Part shown: piece after piece, positions 1 through 8,404 of the stretch
Position numbering within the stretch: position 1 is the stretch's first letter
Layout of the letters: every line of letters starts with the position of its first letter
Source: CAVVXN01 sp963772585
Lineage (GTDB): Bacteria > Planctomycetota > PLA2 > JAEUHO01
Reading direction: 5' to 3'
Length of the DNA stretch: 64,000 nt
Assembly: GCA_963772585.1 (NCBI GenBank)
Contig: CAVYXV010000007.1
Location: 710,597-774,596 of the forward strand
Program-made: the position numbers and the translations under genes
The notes under the pieces: generated by a model
What the model saw: the letters and a program-made list of their open reading frames with translations, nothing else
Databases searched by the model: none
What the model was told of the DNA's origin: nothing

Positions 1-33
1 CACGAGCACGAAGAGCTGAAGCACGAGCACTAG
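1..33 (+). CDS. C-terminal tail of an upstream gene (partial)
   Basis: Reading in frame 1 from the first base gives the residues HEHEELKHEH followed by TAG at 31-33. A charged, His-rich tail of this kind is plausible for the end of a metal-binding or redox protein, and a stem-loop follows directly at 47-76. Only ten residues are visible, so function cannot be named and even its reality is uncertain. Confidence 0.3.
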   Translation, partial: HEHEELKHEH

Positions 34-46
34 CACTCGCGGCTCG

Positions 47-76
47 CCGGGGAGGAGCCTCGTGCTCCTTCCCCGG
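47..76 (+). terminator. Stem-loop after upstream gene end
   Basis: Bases 47-58 pair with 64-76 (12 base pairs, one bulged T at 69, loop of five). It lies 14 bases after the TAG at 31-33 and 74 bases before the porin start, so it fits a terminator of the preceding transcript. There is no clear U tract. Confidence 0.45.
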
Positions 77-149
77 CGGGGCCGTACCGGCGCGCGGGCG
101 GAGGGCCGGCGCCGGTCGGTTCGCGTTCCAGGGAGGGAGGACCACCGCC

Positions 150-1655
150 GTGACCCGCATGCTGATCCTGGGGCTGCTCGCCTTGGGGCTGCTCCTGGCC
201 GCGACCCCGGCGCGCGCCGACGACCCGCCGGCGGAGGCGTCCGGGGCTTCCTCGCCTTCGGCCGCGGTCCCGCCGGCCGAGGGGGCGACGGAAGGCGGCG
301 CGAGGGCCGCCGACACCACGGACACCGCCGTCTCGACCCCGTACCCGGACATCACCCTCGACCAGGTGCAGCGCGCCGTGCGCCCCGCCGGTTACCGGGG
401 TACGGCATCGCCCCTGCAGGGTGAAGTCCGTCTGCGCTATCGCTTCCGAAGCACCACCGACGAGGGGAGTCCGACGGACAACGACGTCTACGGCTACCTC
501 AAGCTCAAGTACCGCGACGAGACGGCCCCCGGGTGGTCCGCGTCCTTTCACGGCCGGCTGACGCTCGACCTCGGGGAATTCGGCGATCACCAGGGGTACT
601 ACCCCTTCGACTCCATCACCGACACGTACCCGCACCGGATCAACGGCCGCCTCTACCACCTCTACGCCAACTACCGATGGGCCTCGGGATTCCTCGAGGA
701 GGTGCGCATCGGGCGCCAGTACGCGGACGTGGGCGAGTACATCCTCTTCGACGGCGTGCGGGGCACCACCCGCCCGTTCGGCTGCCACTGGGTCCAGTTC
801 TCGGCGTTCGCCGGTGTTCCCGCCTACCTCTACGACAGCACGCCCGACGACGGTCGGTTCACGGCCGGCGGGTCCGTGTCGGCGAAGCCCTGCCGGCAGA
901 CCGACCTTCGGCTCGACTACACGTTCAGCCGCGACGACAACGACTACTACGGCCGCGTGGACGACCACCTCCTCAACTTCAACATCGACCAGCGCATCGG
1001 GATGAACACCCTCGTGCGCGCCACCTACCAGCAACTCAACGCGGATCCGCGGCTCGCCCGCGTCGTCTTCGACACGTGGATTCCCGGCCCCGACGTCACC
1101 ATCCGTGGCTCCTGGTACAGCCTGCTCAACTTCGCCGCAGAGGCCGTCTACGACTTCGACTACTTCTATGCCGTCGAGAAGGCGCTCGAACCGTACTGGA
1201 CGGGCAACCTCGCGGTCTCCAAGGGCATCGGCGAGTACTTCGTGATCGAGGGCGGGGTCAACGTCCGGCAGGTCTACAAGGACCAGGACGAGGGCCTCTA
1301 CAATCGGAACTTCGAGGAGTACTACGCCTCCCTCTCGAGCCAGGACTGGCTCCTCCGCGACCTCGAACTGACCCTGACGGGGCAGTACTGGAACGGTGAC
1401 GACGACATCTGGACGGCCACGTTCGACGTCGATTGGCGCCCGAACAAGTGTTGGCGGTTCCGGATCGGCACCGACTACTCCGCGTATCGCTACGACCTCT
1501 TCTCCGATGCCGAGCGCCAGGACGTGTACGGGGCATTCGTACGGGCCACGTGGCGTCCGAGCTCCTGCTGGTCCTTCGACCTTCGTCTCCGGGTGGAGGA
1601 CGACGACTACGGCACGTGGACCACGCTCGACGCGGGCGTGGCGTACAGTTTCTGA
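150..1655 (+). CDS. Outer-membrane beta-barrel porin of a porin-cytochrome module
   Basis: 501 residues from GTG at 150, chosen because a GGGAGGGAGG ribosome site lies at 131-140 and a clean signal peptide follows (MTRMLILGLL... ARADD, cleavage near residue 24). The remainder has alternating hydrophobic/polar stretches rich in Tyr, Trp, Asp and Arg and ends in aromatic F (VAYSF), the signature of an outer-membrane beta-barrel. The next gene, 17 bases downstream, is a 17-heme cytochrome, followed by a quinol-oxidising cytochrome fusion. By analogy with porin-cytochrome conduits (MtrAB or Geobacter types) it probably forms the sheath through which the multiheme protein passes electrons across the outer membrane. 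I do not recognise a specific named porin family; sheath role is inferred from context. Confidence 0.72.
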   Translation: MTRMLILGLLALGLLLAATPARADDPPAEASGASSPSAAVPPAEGATEGGARAADTTDTAVSTPYPDITLDQVQRAVRPAGYRGTASPLQGEVRLRYRFRSTTDEGSPTDNDVYGYLKLKYRDETAPGWSASFHGRLTLDLGEFGDHQGYYPFDSITDTYPHRINGRLYHLYANYRWASGFLEEVRIGRQYADVGEYILFDGVRGTTRPFGCHWVQFSAFAGVPAYLYDSTPDDGRFTAGGSVSAKPCRQTDLRLDYTFSRDDNDYYGRVDDHLLNFNIDQRIGMNTLVRATYQQLNADPRLARVVFDTWIPGPDVTIRGSWYSLLNFAAEAVYDFDYFYAVEKALEPYWTGNLAVSKGIGEYFVIEGGVNVRQVYKDQDEGLYNRNFEEYYASLSSQDWLLRDLELTLTGQYWNGDDDIWTATFDVDWRPNKCWRFRIGTDYSAYRYDLFSDAERQDVYGAFVRATWRPSSCWSFDLRLRVEDDDYGTWTTLDAGVAYSF

Positions 1656-1672
1656 CTGCGAGGGAGCCGCCG

Positions 1673-3049
1673 ATGTCGACATCCGCCAATGAGATGCGCC
1701 TGAAGCTCCTGGGAGTGGCCATCGCCCTCGGGATCGTCAGCTGTGCCGTCGCGGTGAACGCCCCGCGACCGGTGGTCGTTCCTCGCAATGTCGTGAACCG
1801 TCCGGCTCCCGCCCCGGCCCCGGTCGCGACCGTCGTGCCGGGCCCGCGGCTTCCCCACCCCAAGCACATCGACCTCGGGCTCGCCTGCGCCGACTGCCAC
1901 GAGATCGACGAGGACACGGGAGCGATGTCCTATCCCGAGGTGGACTTCTGCCTCGACTGCCACCAGGACATGCAGGAGGAGGACGAGGTCCCCGAGGCCA
2001 AGCGCATCGAGAACGTGTTCTTCCAGGACGGCAAGCCCCGTTGGCACCGCGCCCTCGTCCCGTTCCAGGGCGACGTCCACTTCTCCCACAAGCCGCACGT
2101 TGGCGAGAAGCTGGAGTGCACGGCGTGCCACGACATGTCCGGGATGCAGCGCCTCGCGAAGCCCGTCATGGACATGGCGGCCTGCACGGAGTGCCACCGG
2201 TCGCGGGGCGCGCCGCATCGCTGCGAGACCTGTCACCTGCAGACGCGGGCCGACGTGGCGCCGCCCAGCCACGCGGTGGACTGGGAGATGAGGCACGGCG
2301 GAGCCATCTACGCCGCCGAGCAGGCGGGCCAGGATCCCACCTGCCAGTACTGCCACGGGGACGCCAAGTTCTGCAACGACTGCCACCAGGGACGGAAGCC
2401 GAGTTCCCACGGCTTCGACTGGCAGCGCCGCCACGGCCAGGTCGTGTGGCAGGCGGGAGGTCCGGCCGAGGCGCGTTGCACGTTCTGCCACCGCGACCCG
2501 AACTACTGCGAGGGCTGCCACCAGACCCGGAAGCCGGATTCGCACCAGCACCTCTGGCTCCAGCGGCACGGGGCGCTGGCGCGCGCCGCAGACATGAGCG
2601 GCATGGCCCGCTGCACCTTCTGCCACCACGAGCCGGCCTGGTGCGAGAACTGTCATCGCGACACGAAACCACGCGACCACACCGCCCTCTTCCGGACGAA
2701 GACGCACGGGCTGCAGGCCGCGATGGACCGCACCCGGTGTTCCACGTGCCACGACCCGGACTTCTGCGTCCGCTGCCACGAGGGCACGGCGCCGCGCTCC
2801 CACCGCGGGCTCTGGGCGAGGTCCCAGAACACCCACTGCATGCAATGCCACTTCCCCATTCAGCGCGAACCGCAGTGCGTGGTCTGCCACAAGGAGAGTC
2901 CCGCGCACGACACGGCACCGCCGCAGCCGCCGGGCCACAACCCCGCGTCGAACTGCCGCTCTTGCCACCATCCGGTCGGCGGTGGCGGATCGGCGCCGTC
3001 GATTCCGCACGTCGATCCCGGCTTCGCCTGCCAGCACTGCCACAACTGA
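1673..3049 (+). CDS. 17-heme c-type cytochrome
   Basis: 458 residues. ATG at 1673 was chosen because GAGGGAG lies 8-14 bases upstream and a signal sequence follows (MSTSANEMRLKLLGVAIALG, then VSCAV, possibly a lipobox with Cys near residue 24). There are 17 CxxCH heme motifs, from CADCH to the final CQHCH three residues from the C terminus. Hemes come in pairs (for example CQYCH...CNDCH, CTFCH...CEGCH, CTFCH...CENCH) separated by KPxxH segments that can supply distal His ligands. The repeated pairing resembles a linear wire of hemes. It follows the porin by 17 bases and precedes a cytochrome fused to a membrane b-type domain, so it is probably the periplasmic/outer-membrane electron carrier of an extracellular electron transfer chain. 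Confidence 0.9.
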   Translation: MSTSANEMRLKLLGVAIALGIVSCAVAVNAPRPVVVPRNVVNRPAPAPAPVATVVPGPRLPHPKHIDLGLACADCHEIDEDTGAMSYPEVDFCLDCHQDMQEEDEVPEAKRIENVFFQDGKPRWHRALVPFQGDVHFSHKPHVGEKLECTACHDMSGMQRLAKPVMDMAACTECHRSRGAPHRCETCHLQTRADVAPPSHAVDWEMRHGGAIYAAEQAGQDPTCQYCHGDAKFCNDCHQGRKPSSHGFDWQRRHGQVVWQAGGPAEARCTFCHRDPNYCEGCHQTRKPDSHQHLWLQRHGALARAADMSGMARCTFCHHEPAWCENCHRDTKPRDHTALFRTKTHGLQAAMDRTRCSTCHDPDFCVRCHEGTAPRSHRGLWARSQNTHCMQCHFPIQREPQCVVCHKESPAHDTAPPQPPGHNPASNCRSCHHPVGGGGSAPSIPHVDPGFACQHCHN

Positions 3050-3384
3050 GAGCGTGGGGAGGAGCGCACGCTCGGGCAACCGCCGGCGTCGGCCCGCCCT
3101 GCAGGGCGGCGACTCGGGGGGTTCGGGGCCGCGCGCTGTCCGCGCGGGGATGGCGTCACACCCGCCGACGGCTGCGGCGTCGCCGCGTGTGAGAACGACT
3201 CTCAAGACCGCAACCGGACGCGGCTTTCGGCACGTACCACGTCCGTCTCGTCGGCCCGTTTCCTCTTCGCGGTTGGTACGAGTTGGCGATGATGGGCCGA
3301 CGCGGTCGCCCCCGGGGTCGAACCGCGCGTCACTCACGCAATCCCGGCCGCGGCTGCCGGGCCGTCGGTTTGGGAGAGCGAAGC
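3050..3384. other. Intergenic region between the cytochromes
   Basis: 335 bases without a convincing gene. It holds a 7-bp stem-loop right after the stop codon (3050-3056 with 3067-3073), which could attenuate transcription, and an imperfect GTACCA...TGGTAC inverted repeat around 3233-3279 upstream of the next start. I see no clear promoter. Confidence 0.4.
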
Positions 3385-5460
3385 GTGCGCAGTCGTTGGA
3401 TTTCCGGTCTCGGGCTCCTCCTCACCGTCACGTTGCTTCTCGTGGGGCACCGCGAGAAGGTCCTCGCCGACGACGAGGCGATCACCGACCAGGTGATCGA
3501 GGACCACCCGTGCCTCAGCTGCCACGGATTCCCCGACAACGAGGACGGCGCGCCCTACGTGGACCCGCGCGTGCACCTGGCGACGCCGCACGCGATGCTC
3601 GAGTGCGTCGGGTGCCACGAAGACTACGAAGACTCGCATCCCGACAAGATGGCCCAGCCGACCGCCTGCGGCGCGTGCCACGACGACGTCTACGACAAGC
3701 TCGAGAAGAGCGTGCACGCCGGCCTGTTGGGCGACGACGCCGAGGACCCCGACACCACCGAGACCTGCACCAAGTGCCACGGCGTCCACGACATCTTCCC
3801 GGCGAAGGACCGGCGATCGACCCTCTACCCCCTTCGCGTGCCGTGGACCTGCGGGCAGTGTCACGTCGAGAAGGACGCGATCCCCGAGGGCAAGACGGTC
3901 GCCGAAATGACGGCCGAGGAGATGCTCCGCACCTCGCACGCGGACGACACCCACGGCAAGGGACTCCTCCGAGCGGGGCTCATCTCCGCGCCGACCTGCG
4001 CGACGTGCCACGGCGGGCACAGCGTCATGGACCCGGCCGACCCGGGCGCGCCCGTCAACCGGAACCACGTCTCCGGGATGTGCGGGTCCTGCCACGTCGG
4101 GATCTACGAGAAGTACTCGCAGAGCATCCACGGTCTGACGCCGCGCGGCACGCCGGAAGCGAACTACAACCACGTCGAGCCCGCGACCTGCACGGACTGC
4201 CACGAGCCGCACGGCATCCGCACGCCGGACCTGCACTTCAAGCTCCAGATCGTGAAGACGTGCGCCGGATGTCACGGCGACCGCGGCAACACCTACTACG
4301 CCACGTACCACGGGAAGGTGGCGTCGATCGGCTACGGGGGAATCGCCTCCTGCGAGGACTGCCACACCGCGCACCAGATCCTACCCACGAGCAATCCGCT
4401 TTCGTCGGTGAACCCCAAGAACCGCGTCCACACGTGCGCGAAGTGCCACGAGGGGGCGACGCCGGCCTTCGCGCGATACGAGGTCCACGCGAATCCGGCC
4501 GACAAGGAGAAGTTCCCGATCCTCTACTGGGCCCGCGTCCTCATGCGGAGCGTGATCCTGGGGACGTGGGCCATCTGGGGCATCCACACGCTGCTCTGGG
4601 TCTTCCGCGCCATGAAGGAGCGCAAGAAGCACCGGGTCCTGGTCCAGCCGGTCACGGGCCGGTGGTACCGACGCTGGCCGTGGTCCTACCGCGCGATCCA
4701 CCTGACCCTCGTCGTCTCCTTCCTCACCCTGGCGCTGACGGGCCTTCCCCTCCGCTACTTCCAGACGGAGTGGGCCCGCGGGGTCTTCGATGTGCTCGGC
4801 GGCGCGGAGAAGGTCCGGTGGATCCACCGGGCCGGTGCGGCCGTCACCTTCGGCTACGCCGGCGCGTTCCTCCTCATGATCGTCGTGCGCAAGCTCAAGG
4901 GCGAGAAGGGGCTCTTCCGCGGGCCGACGACCCTCATTCCCCGCCTGGAGGACGCGAAGAACCTCAAGCAGGCCCTGCGCTGGTTCGTCAAGGGCGGCGA
5001 ACCCCCCCGGTTCGACCGCTGGACCTACTACGAGAAGTTCGACTTCATCGCGGAGGTCTGGGGCGTCCTGTTCATCGGGATCACGGGGCTCATCATGTGG
5101 TTCCCGATCTTCTTCACGTCGTTCCTGCCCGCGTGGGGCATCAATCTCGCCAACATCCTGCACTCGTACGAAGCCCTGCTCGCCACGAGCTTCATCTTCA
5201 CGATGCACTTCTTCAACGCCAATCTCCGGCCCGGGAAGTTCCCCGTGGACACGATGTTCCTCCACGGGCGGGTCTCCGAGGAGGAACTCCGCCACGAGCG
5301 TCCGGCCGAGTACGAGCGCATGCGGCAGGAGGGACGACTGGACTCCGAGGCGCTCCCGCCTCCGAACGGCCGGGTGTTGCACCGGGCCCGCGTCCTGGGG
5401 ATCACCCTGATGAGCATCGGCCTGCTCCTCCTCGCGTTCATGTTGAGCACGCTCTTCTGA
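3385..5460 (+). CDS. Fusion of 11-heme cytochrome c and membrane cytochrome b (CbcL-like quinol oxidoreductase)
   Basis: 691 residues from GTG at 3385, preceded by GGGAGAG at 3372-3378; the upstream Arg-rich extension is unlikely to be coding. A signal/anchor (residues about 6-22) is followed by 11 CxxCH motifs (CLSCH to CAKCH) over roughly residues 35-360. The C-terminal 300 residues hold a di-heme b-type membrane domain: hydrophobic helices start near LMRSVILGTW, YRAIHLTLVV, VRWIHRAGAA, GVLFIGITGL and ANILHSYEAL, with His residues placed like the b-heme ligands of FdnI/HydC-type proteins, and a last helix at the C terminus. The same architecture is known from Geobacter CbcL, an inner-membrane menaquinol oxidase. 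It lies downstream of a porin and a 17-heme cytochrome, so the three genes could link the quinone pool to the cell exterior. Named family member not proven. Confidence 0.85.
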   Translation: MRSRWISGLGLLLTVTLLLVGHREKVLADDEAITDQVIEDHPCLSCHGFPDNEDGAPYVDPRVHLATPHAMLECVGCHEDYEDSHPDKMAQPTACGACHDDVYDKLEKSVHAGLLGDDAEDPDTTETCTKCHGVHDIFPAKDRRSTLYPLRVPWTCGQCHVEKDAIPEGKTVAEMTAEEMLRTSHADDTHGKGLLRAGLISAPTCATCHGGHSVMDPADPGAPVNRNHVSGMCGSCHVGIYEKYSQSIHGLTPRGTPEANYNHVEPATCTDCHEPHGIRTPDLHFKLQIVKTCAGCHGDRGNTYYATYHGKVASIGYGGIASCEDCHTAHQILPTSNPLSSVNPKNRVHTCAKCHEGATPAFARYEVHANPADKEKFPILYWARVLMRSVILGTWAIWGIHTLLWVFRAMKERKKHRVLVQPVTGRWYRRWPWSYRAIHLTLVVSFLTLALTGLPLRYFQTEWARGVFDVLGGAEKVRWIHRAGAAVTFGYAGAFLLMIVVRKLKGEKGLFRGPTTLIPRLEDAKNLKQALRWFVKGGEPPRFDRWTYYEKFDFIAEVWGVLFIGITGLIMWFPIFFTSFLPAWGINLANILHSYEALLATSFIFTMHFFNANLRPGKFPVDTMFLHGRVSEEELRHERPAEYERMRQEGRLDSEALPPPNGRVLHRARVLGITLMSIGLLLLAFMLSTLF

Positions 5461-5635
5461 CGAGAGGACCCCGGACGAGGACGAGCGCCCATCGGGAACC
5501 TGGCGTCCTGGGCCGCGAGGTCGTGTGCAAGGGAAGACGCCCGTTGGGACCCCCTGAGGGTATCCCTCCGCGGCGTTCGCCTCCGATCGGCGCGGTGGAT
5601 GGGGAGCGGAGGCCCCATGAGGACGACGCCGCGTA

Positions 5636-5719
5636 CGACCGTACGCAAGGAGGACGAAGGGGGCCGATCGCCCCCCGGCCAGCGCGCCGCACGGCCTCAT
5701 GGATAGGAAGGTCCGGCAC
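5636..5719 (+). repeat. Dispersed repeat R2, copy 1
   Basis: 84 bases matching 32508-32591 at 81 positions. It contains a hairpin (GGGGGC 5659-5664 with GCCCCC 5670-5675, five-base loop), so it could act as a transcription terminator or RNA element. It lies in the 440-base gap between the cytochrome operon and the MauE-like gene, in which I see no other gene. Confidence 0.8.
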
Positions 5720-5822
5720 TGCACACCGGCGGTGGGGGCGTTTGTTCGGCGTGCGGGTTGTTTGCGCCGGCCCCGCCGAGGCCGCCACCGATCTCGGGTT
5801 GGCGCCGACGACGAGCGACGCA

Positions 5823-5890
5823 GGCATCGGGCGCGAGATGCGGACCAGGGCCGCGCGATTCCAACGTCCGTTCGTCAAACATGCGGGCTA
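5823..5890 (-). repeat. Dispersed repeat R1, copy 1 (reversed)
   Basis: Read on the minus strand this is the R1 consensus: TAGCCYGCAT at one end, a core GAACGGACGKTGAATCGCGC, then CGCATCTCGCGCCCGATGCC at the other. Other copies lie at 21271-21320 (minus), 32370-32508, 33898-33962 (minus) and 57141-57222. The element ends 11 bases before the likely start of the next gene. Confidence 0.75.
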
Positions 5891-5901
5891 AGATCTTCGA
5901 C

Positions 5902-6963
5902 ATGGTCGCTGATGGTCCCGCCCGTCCGGGAACGCCCGGAACGCCCGGAACGCCCGTCCCGCCTGCGCGGCGGGCCGCCGTGTGGATCGGGACCTTGGCC
6001 GGGATGTTCCTCGGCGGCGTGTTCTTCTTCGCGACGTGGGGCCTGCCGCCGCTGCGTCTCGGCAAGGTCGCCGACCCGGAGGCGTTCGCGCAGGTCGTCC
6101 ACATCGAAGGGCTGGACTTCGTCCTGTCCCCGTTCTCGACGGCCGTGCTCGCCCTCGGACTCGAAGCCGCCATCGCGTTCTTCCTGCTGCTCGGCGTGCG
6201 CCGCCTTTGGGTCCTCGTGCCCACGGCGCTGCTGGTCGTGTTCTTCATGTACTTGAACGGGAAGGCGTACCTCGGCTGGGTCAACGGGGAGGCCGTCGAG
6301 GAGATGTCCTGCGGTTGCTTCGGCAACCTCATGAATCGGACGCCGAAGGAGGCCTTCTGGCAGGACGTCTTCCTGCTGGTCCCCCCGCTCCTCCTGGCCT
6401 TCCTCGGAAGGCCGCGCCATCTGAGCCCCGTGCCCGTCGTGCGGATCGCCCTCGCGGGCCTCCTGACCATCGGGACCGTGGTCTTTGCGGCTTCCGCCCC
6501 GGATCTCCCGTTGTCCGATCTCGTGACGCGCCTGCGGCCCGGCGTGTCCGTGTCGGGCCTCTGCGTCGGCGACCCGAACGACCCGCCCAACCACTACTGC
6601 CTCGCGGATCCGGCGTTGGCATCCTGGCTGACAGAGGGCGAACATATCGTCGTGCTCGCCGACCTGGACGATCCCGACTTCGCGGACGAGGTCGGAGATC
6701 GCATCGACGAGTTCGCGGAGTTCGAGAGCGATCCCACCGCCCCGCGCATCCTCGTCGTGTTCGCCGGCCTGGCGGAAGACCAGTACGAGTTCGCGCTCAA
6801 GAGCCGTGCCCCGCCTTTCGACTACGTCGCCGTCCCCGAAGCGTTGATCCGTCCCCTCTACCGTCGCCTTCCGCGTACCTTCGTGGTTCGGGACGGCGTG
6901 GTCGTCAAGACCTACGAAGGTCTGCCCCCGCTGTCCAAGCTGGTCTTGAACAACGAGCCGTGA
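5902..6963 (+). CDS. MauE/DoxX-like redox-associated membrane protein with C-terminal thioredoxin-like region
   Basis: 353 residues from ATG 5902; an in-frame ATG at 5881 lies inside repeat R1 and is less likely. After a Pro/Thr/Gly-rich tail of 25 residues come four to five hydrophobic helices (roughly residues 26-48, 76-118, 150-168, 180-200), with CGCFG (Cys137, Cys139) between helices, a motif typical of MauE/DoxX-type redox proteins. The last 130 residues look like a soluble alpha/beta domain (EHIVVLADLDDPDF, PRTFVVRDGVVVKTYEG) resembling a thioredoxin fold without a CxxC. The next two genes are thioredoxin-like, so a role in periplasmic disulfide exchange, perhaps for cytochrome maturation, is plausible. 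No strong ribosome site is visible. Confidence 0.6.
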   Translation: MVADGPARPGTPGTPGTPVPPARRAAVWIGTLAGMFLGGVFFFATWGLPPLRLGKVADPEAFAQVVHIEGLDFVLSPFSTAVLALGLEAAIAFFLLLGVRRLWVLVPTALLVVFFMYLNGKAYLGWVNGEAVEEMSCGCFGNLMNRTPKEAFWQDVFLLVPPLLLAFLGRPRHLSPVPVVRIALAGLLTIGTVVFAASAPDLPLSDLVTRLRPGVSVSGLCVGDPNDPPNHYCLADPALASWLTEGEHIVVLADLDDPDFADEVGDRIDEFAEFESDPTAPRILVVFAGLAEDQYEFALKSRAPPFDYVAVPEALIRPLYRRLPRTFVVRDGVVVKTYEGLPPLSKLVLNNEP

Positions 6964-6992
6964 GTAGCCGCATCCGACCGGTGGAGTCCACC

Positions 6993-7829
6993 ATGCGTCC
7001 GAGAGCGAGAGTCCCCCGAATTCCGAAGGTACGAGGCGGCGCCATCGTCGTCTTCCTGCTCCTGCTTGCCGGTGTCTTCCTCGCGCCGCCGGCTTCCGGC
7101 AACCCCGCCCACTGGCGCGGGTTCTACGAGACGGGACAGTACGAGTTCTTCCTCGGGGACAAGGCCGTGGACGGGGCGAAGATCTACCACTCCGACCCGG
7201 CCGCGGCGTACCTCGTGGTGACATCCAAGCTCGACTACGCCGTGCTGATCCTCCCGCGCACGCGTTGCGTCGAGAGCGTCAAGCCCGACGAGATGAGCCA
7301 GCGAGACGACGGGGGCTACGACATCAGCAAGGGGACCGTGCCCTGCAGCCTCGGCCGCTTCCGCATCGAAGGGCCGAACATCCTCTTCACCGTGGGCGAC
7401 CAGGCCGCGTCGCTTCGGCCGAAGCCGCCGCTCCTCGGGGGGTACCTGCGGGACGGCGTGATCGCGCACTCGCCCCAGTACCTTCGCGCGTCGAAGGCCT
7501 ACACGCCCGATCCGAAGGCCATCGAGGCGCTCAAGAAGTCGAACAAGCGCGCCCGCATCCAGATCTTCTTCGGATCCTGGTGTTCCTTCTGCCAGCGGTT
7601 CATCCCGCACGCACTCCGCGTGGAGGAGGAGCTGGCCGATACGGACTTCAGTTTCGAGTACTTCGGCCTGGCGCCGCCCCCCGCCTTCTACGTGGACGAC
7701 ATCGCCACCCAGATGGGCGTCAAGAAGCTCCCGACCGGCATCATCTTCATCGACGACCACGAGGTCGGTCGCGTCATCGGTACCGAGTGGGTCAACCCGG
7801 AACAGTCGCTTCTCCGCTACCTGAGATAG
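6993..7829 (+). CDS. Exported thioredoxin-fold protein
   Basis: 278 residues from ATG 6993 with GGTGGAG upstream. A basic N terminus and hydrophobic stretch (residues about 13-32, ending PPASG) form a signal peptide or anchor. The N-terminal half (HWRGFYETGQYEFF...) is not recognised. The C-terminal third is thioredoxin-like with FFGSWCSFCQRF (Cys197 and Cys200 as the CxxC redox pair) and a cis-Pro-like KKLPTGIIF segment. The stop TAG is three bases from the next gene start, so the two are co-translated. A periplasmic reductase or disulfide carrier working with the upstream MauE-like protein is likely; the substrate is unknown. Confidence 0.7.
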   Translation: MRPRARVPRIPKVRGGAIVVFLLLLAGVFLAPPASGNPAHWRGFYETGQYEFFLGDKAVDGAKIYHSDPAAAYLVVTSKLDYAVLILPRTRCVESVKPDEMSQRDDGGYDISKGTVPCSLGRFRIEGPNILFTVGDQAASLRPKPPLLGGYLRDGVIAHSPQYLRASKAYTPDPKAIEALKKSNKRARIQIFFGSWCSFCQRFIPHALRVEEELADTDFSFEYFGLAPPPAFYVDDIATQMGVKKLPTGIIFIDDHEVGRVIGTEWVNPEQSLLRYLR

Positions 7830-7831
7830 CC

Positions 7832-8404
7832 GTGGCTTCTCCTGCGCCCGAGTCCGGGTTCAGCCCGGCCGAGTGGGCGGCCGCGAAGCCCTGGCCCGAG
7901 TTCCTCGCCGCCGTTCGCGAGAAGCGGGACATCTGGGAGTCGGCCCTGCGCCGGGTCGTGCTCGACGAGTGGATGCTCGACCGTCTCCACGACCTTCCCG
8001 GGCCGCGGCGCGTGCTCGTGCTCACGGAGGACTGGTGCGGGGACGCCGCCCGCTCGGTCCCCGTGCTGGCCACGGCCCTCGACGCGGCCGACGGCGTGGA
8101 GCACCGTTACCTCGAGAGCGACGACCATCCCGACGCGCTCCTCCGCCACCTCACGCACGGTGGACGATCCATCCCGATCGCCATCGTCCAGGACGGGACC
8201 GGACGCCCGCTCGGGTGGTGGGGGCCTCGGCCCTCGCGGCTCCAGGCGCTGGTGAGGGCCCGCCTCCGCGATCACGGGCGACCGCCTCCGGGCGGTGTCG
8301 GTGAGTGGTATGCGCCCATCTTCGGCTGGTACGGGCAGGACCGCGGCCGGAGCGTGATCGAGGAGATCCTCATGATCCTCGAGCGGGGGGGCCGGCCGCG
8401 GTGA
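7832..8404 (+). CDS. Cytoplasmic thioredoxin-family protein with single active-site cysteine
   Basis: 190 residues from GTG 7832, just after the preceding stop. No signal peptide. It contains LVLTEDWCGDAARSVP, the motif of the Thioredoxin_9 type family (usually WCGDC); here the second Cys is Ala, leaving Cys69 alone. Further family-like features are RSIPIAIVQDGTGRPLGWWGPRP and a C-terminal EILMILERG. It could be a reductase needing a partner thiol or an inactive relative. The end overlaps the 3' end of the opposing hypF gene by 35 bases. Confidence 0.68.
   Translation: MASPAPESGFSPAEWAAAKPWPEFLAAVREKRDIWESALRRVVLDEWMLDRLHDLPGPRRVLVLTEDWCGDAARSVPVLATALDAADGVEHRYLESDDHPDALLRHLTHGGRSIPIAIVQDGTGRPLGWWGPRPSRLQALVRARLRDHGRPPPGGVGEWYAPIFGWYGQDRGRSVIEEILMILERGGRPR

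Noticed and set aside
4381..5724. Long open frame on the minus strand opposite the cytochrome fusion
   Set aside because: Composition is Glu/Arg/Pro/Gly-rich shadow coding of a GC-rich gene; no ribosome site or motifs, and the plus strand is clearly coding.
5438..5878. Conserved peptide NRAALVRISRPMP shared by frames near several R1 copies
   Set aside because: The similarity is fully explained by DNA identity of repeat R1; there is no start, ribosome site or consistent gene around it.
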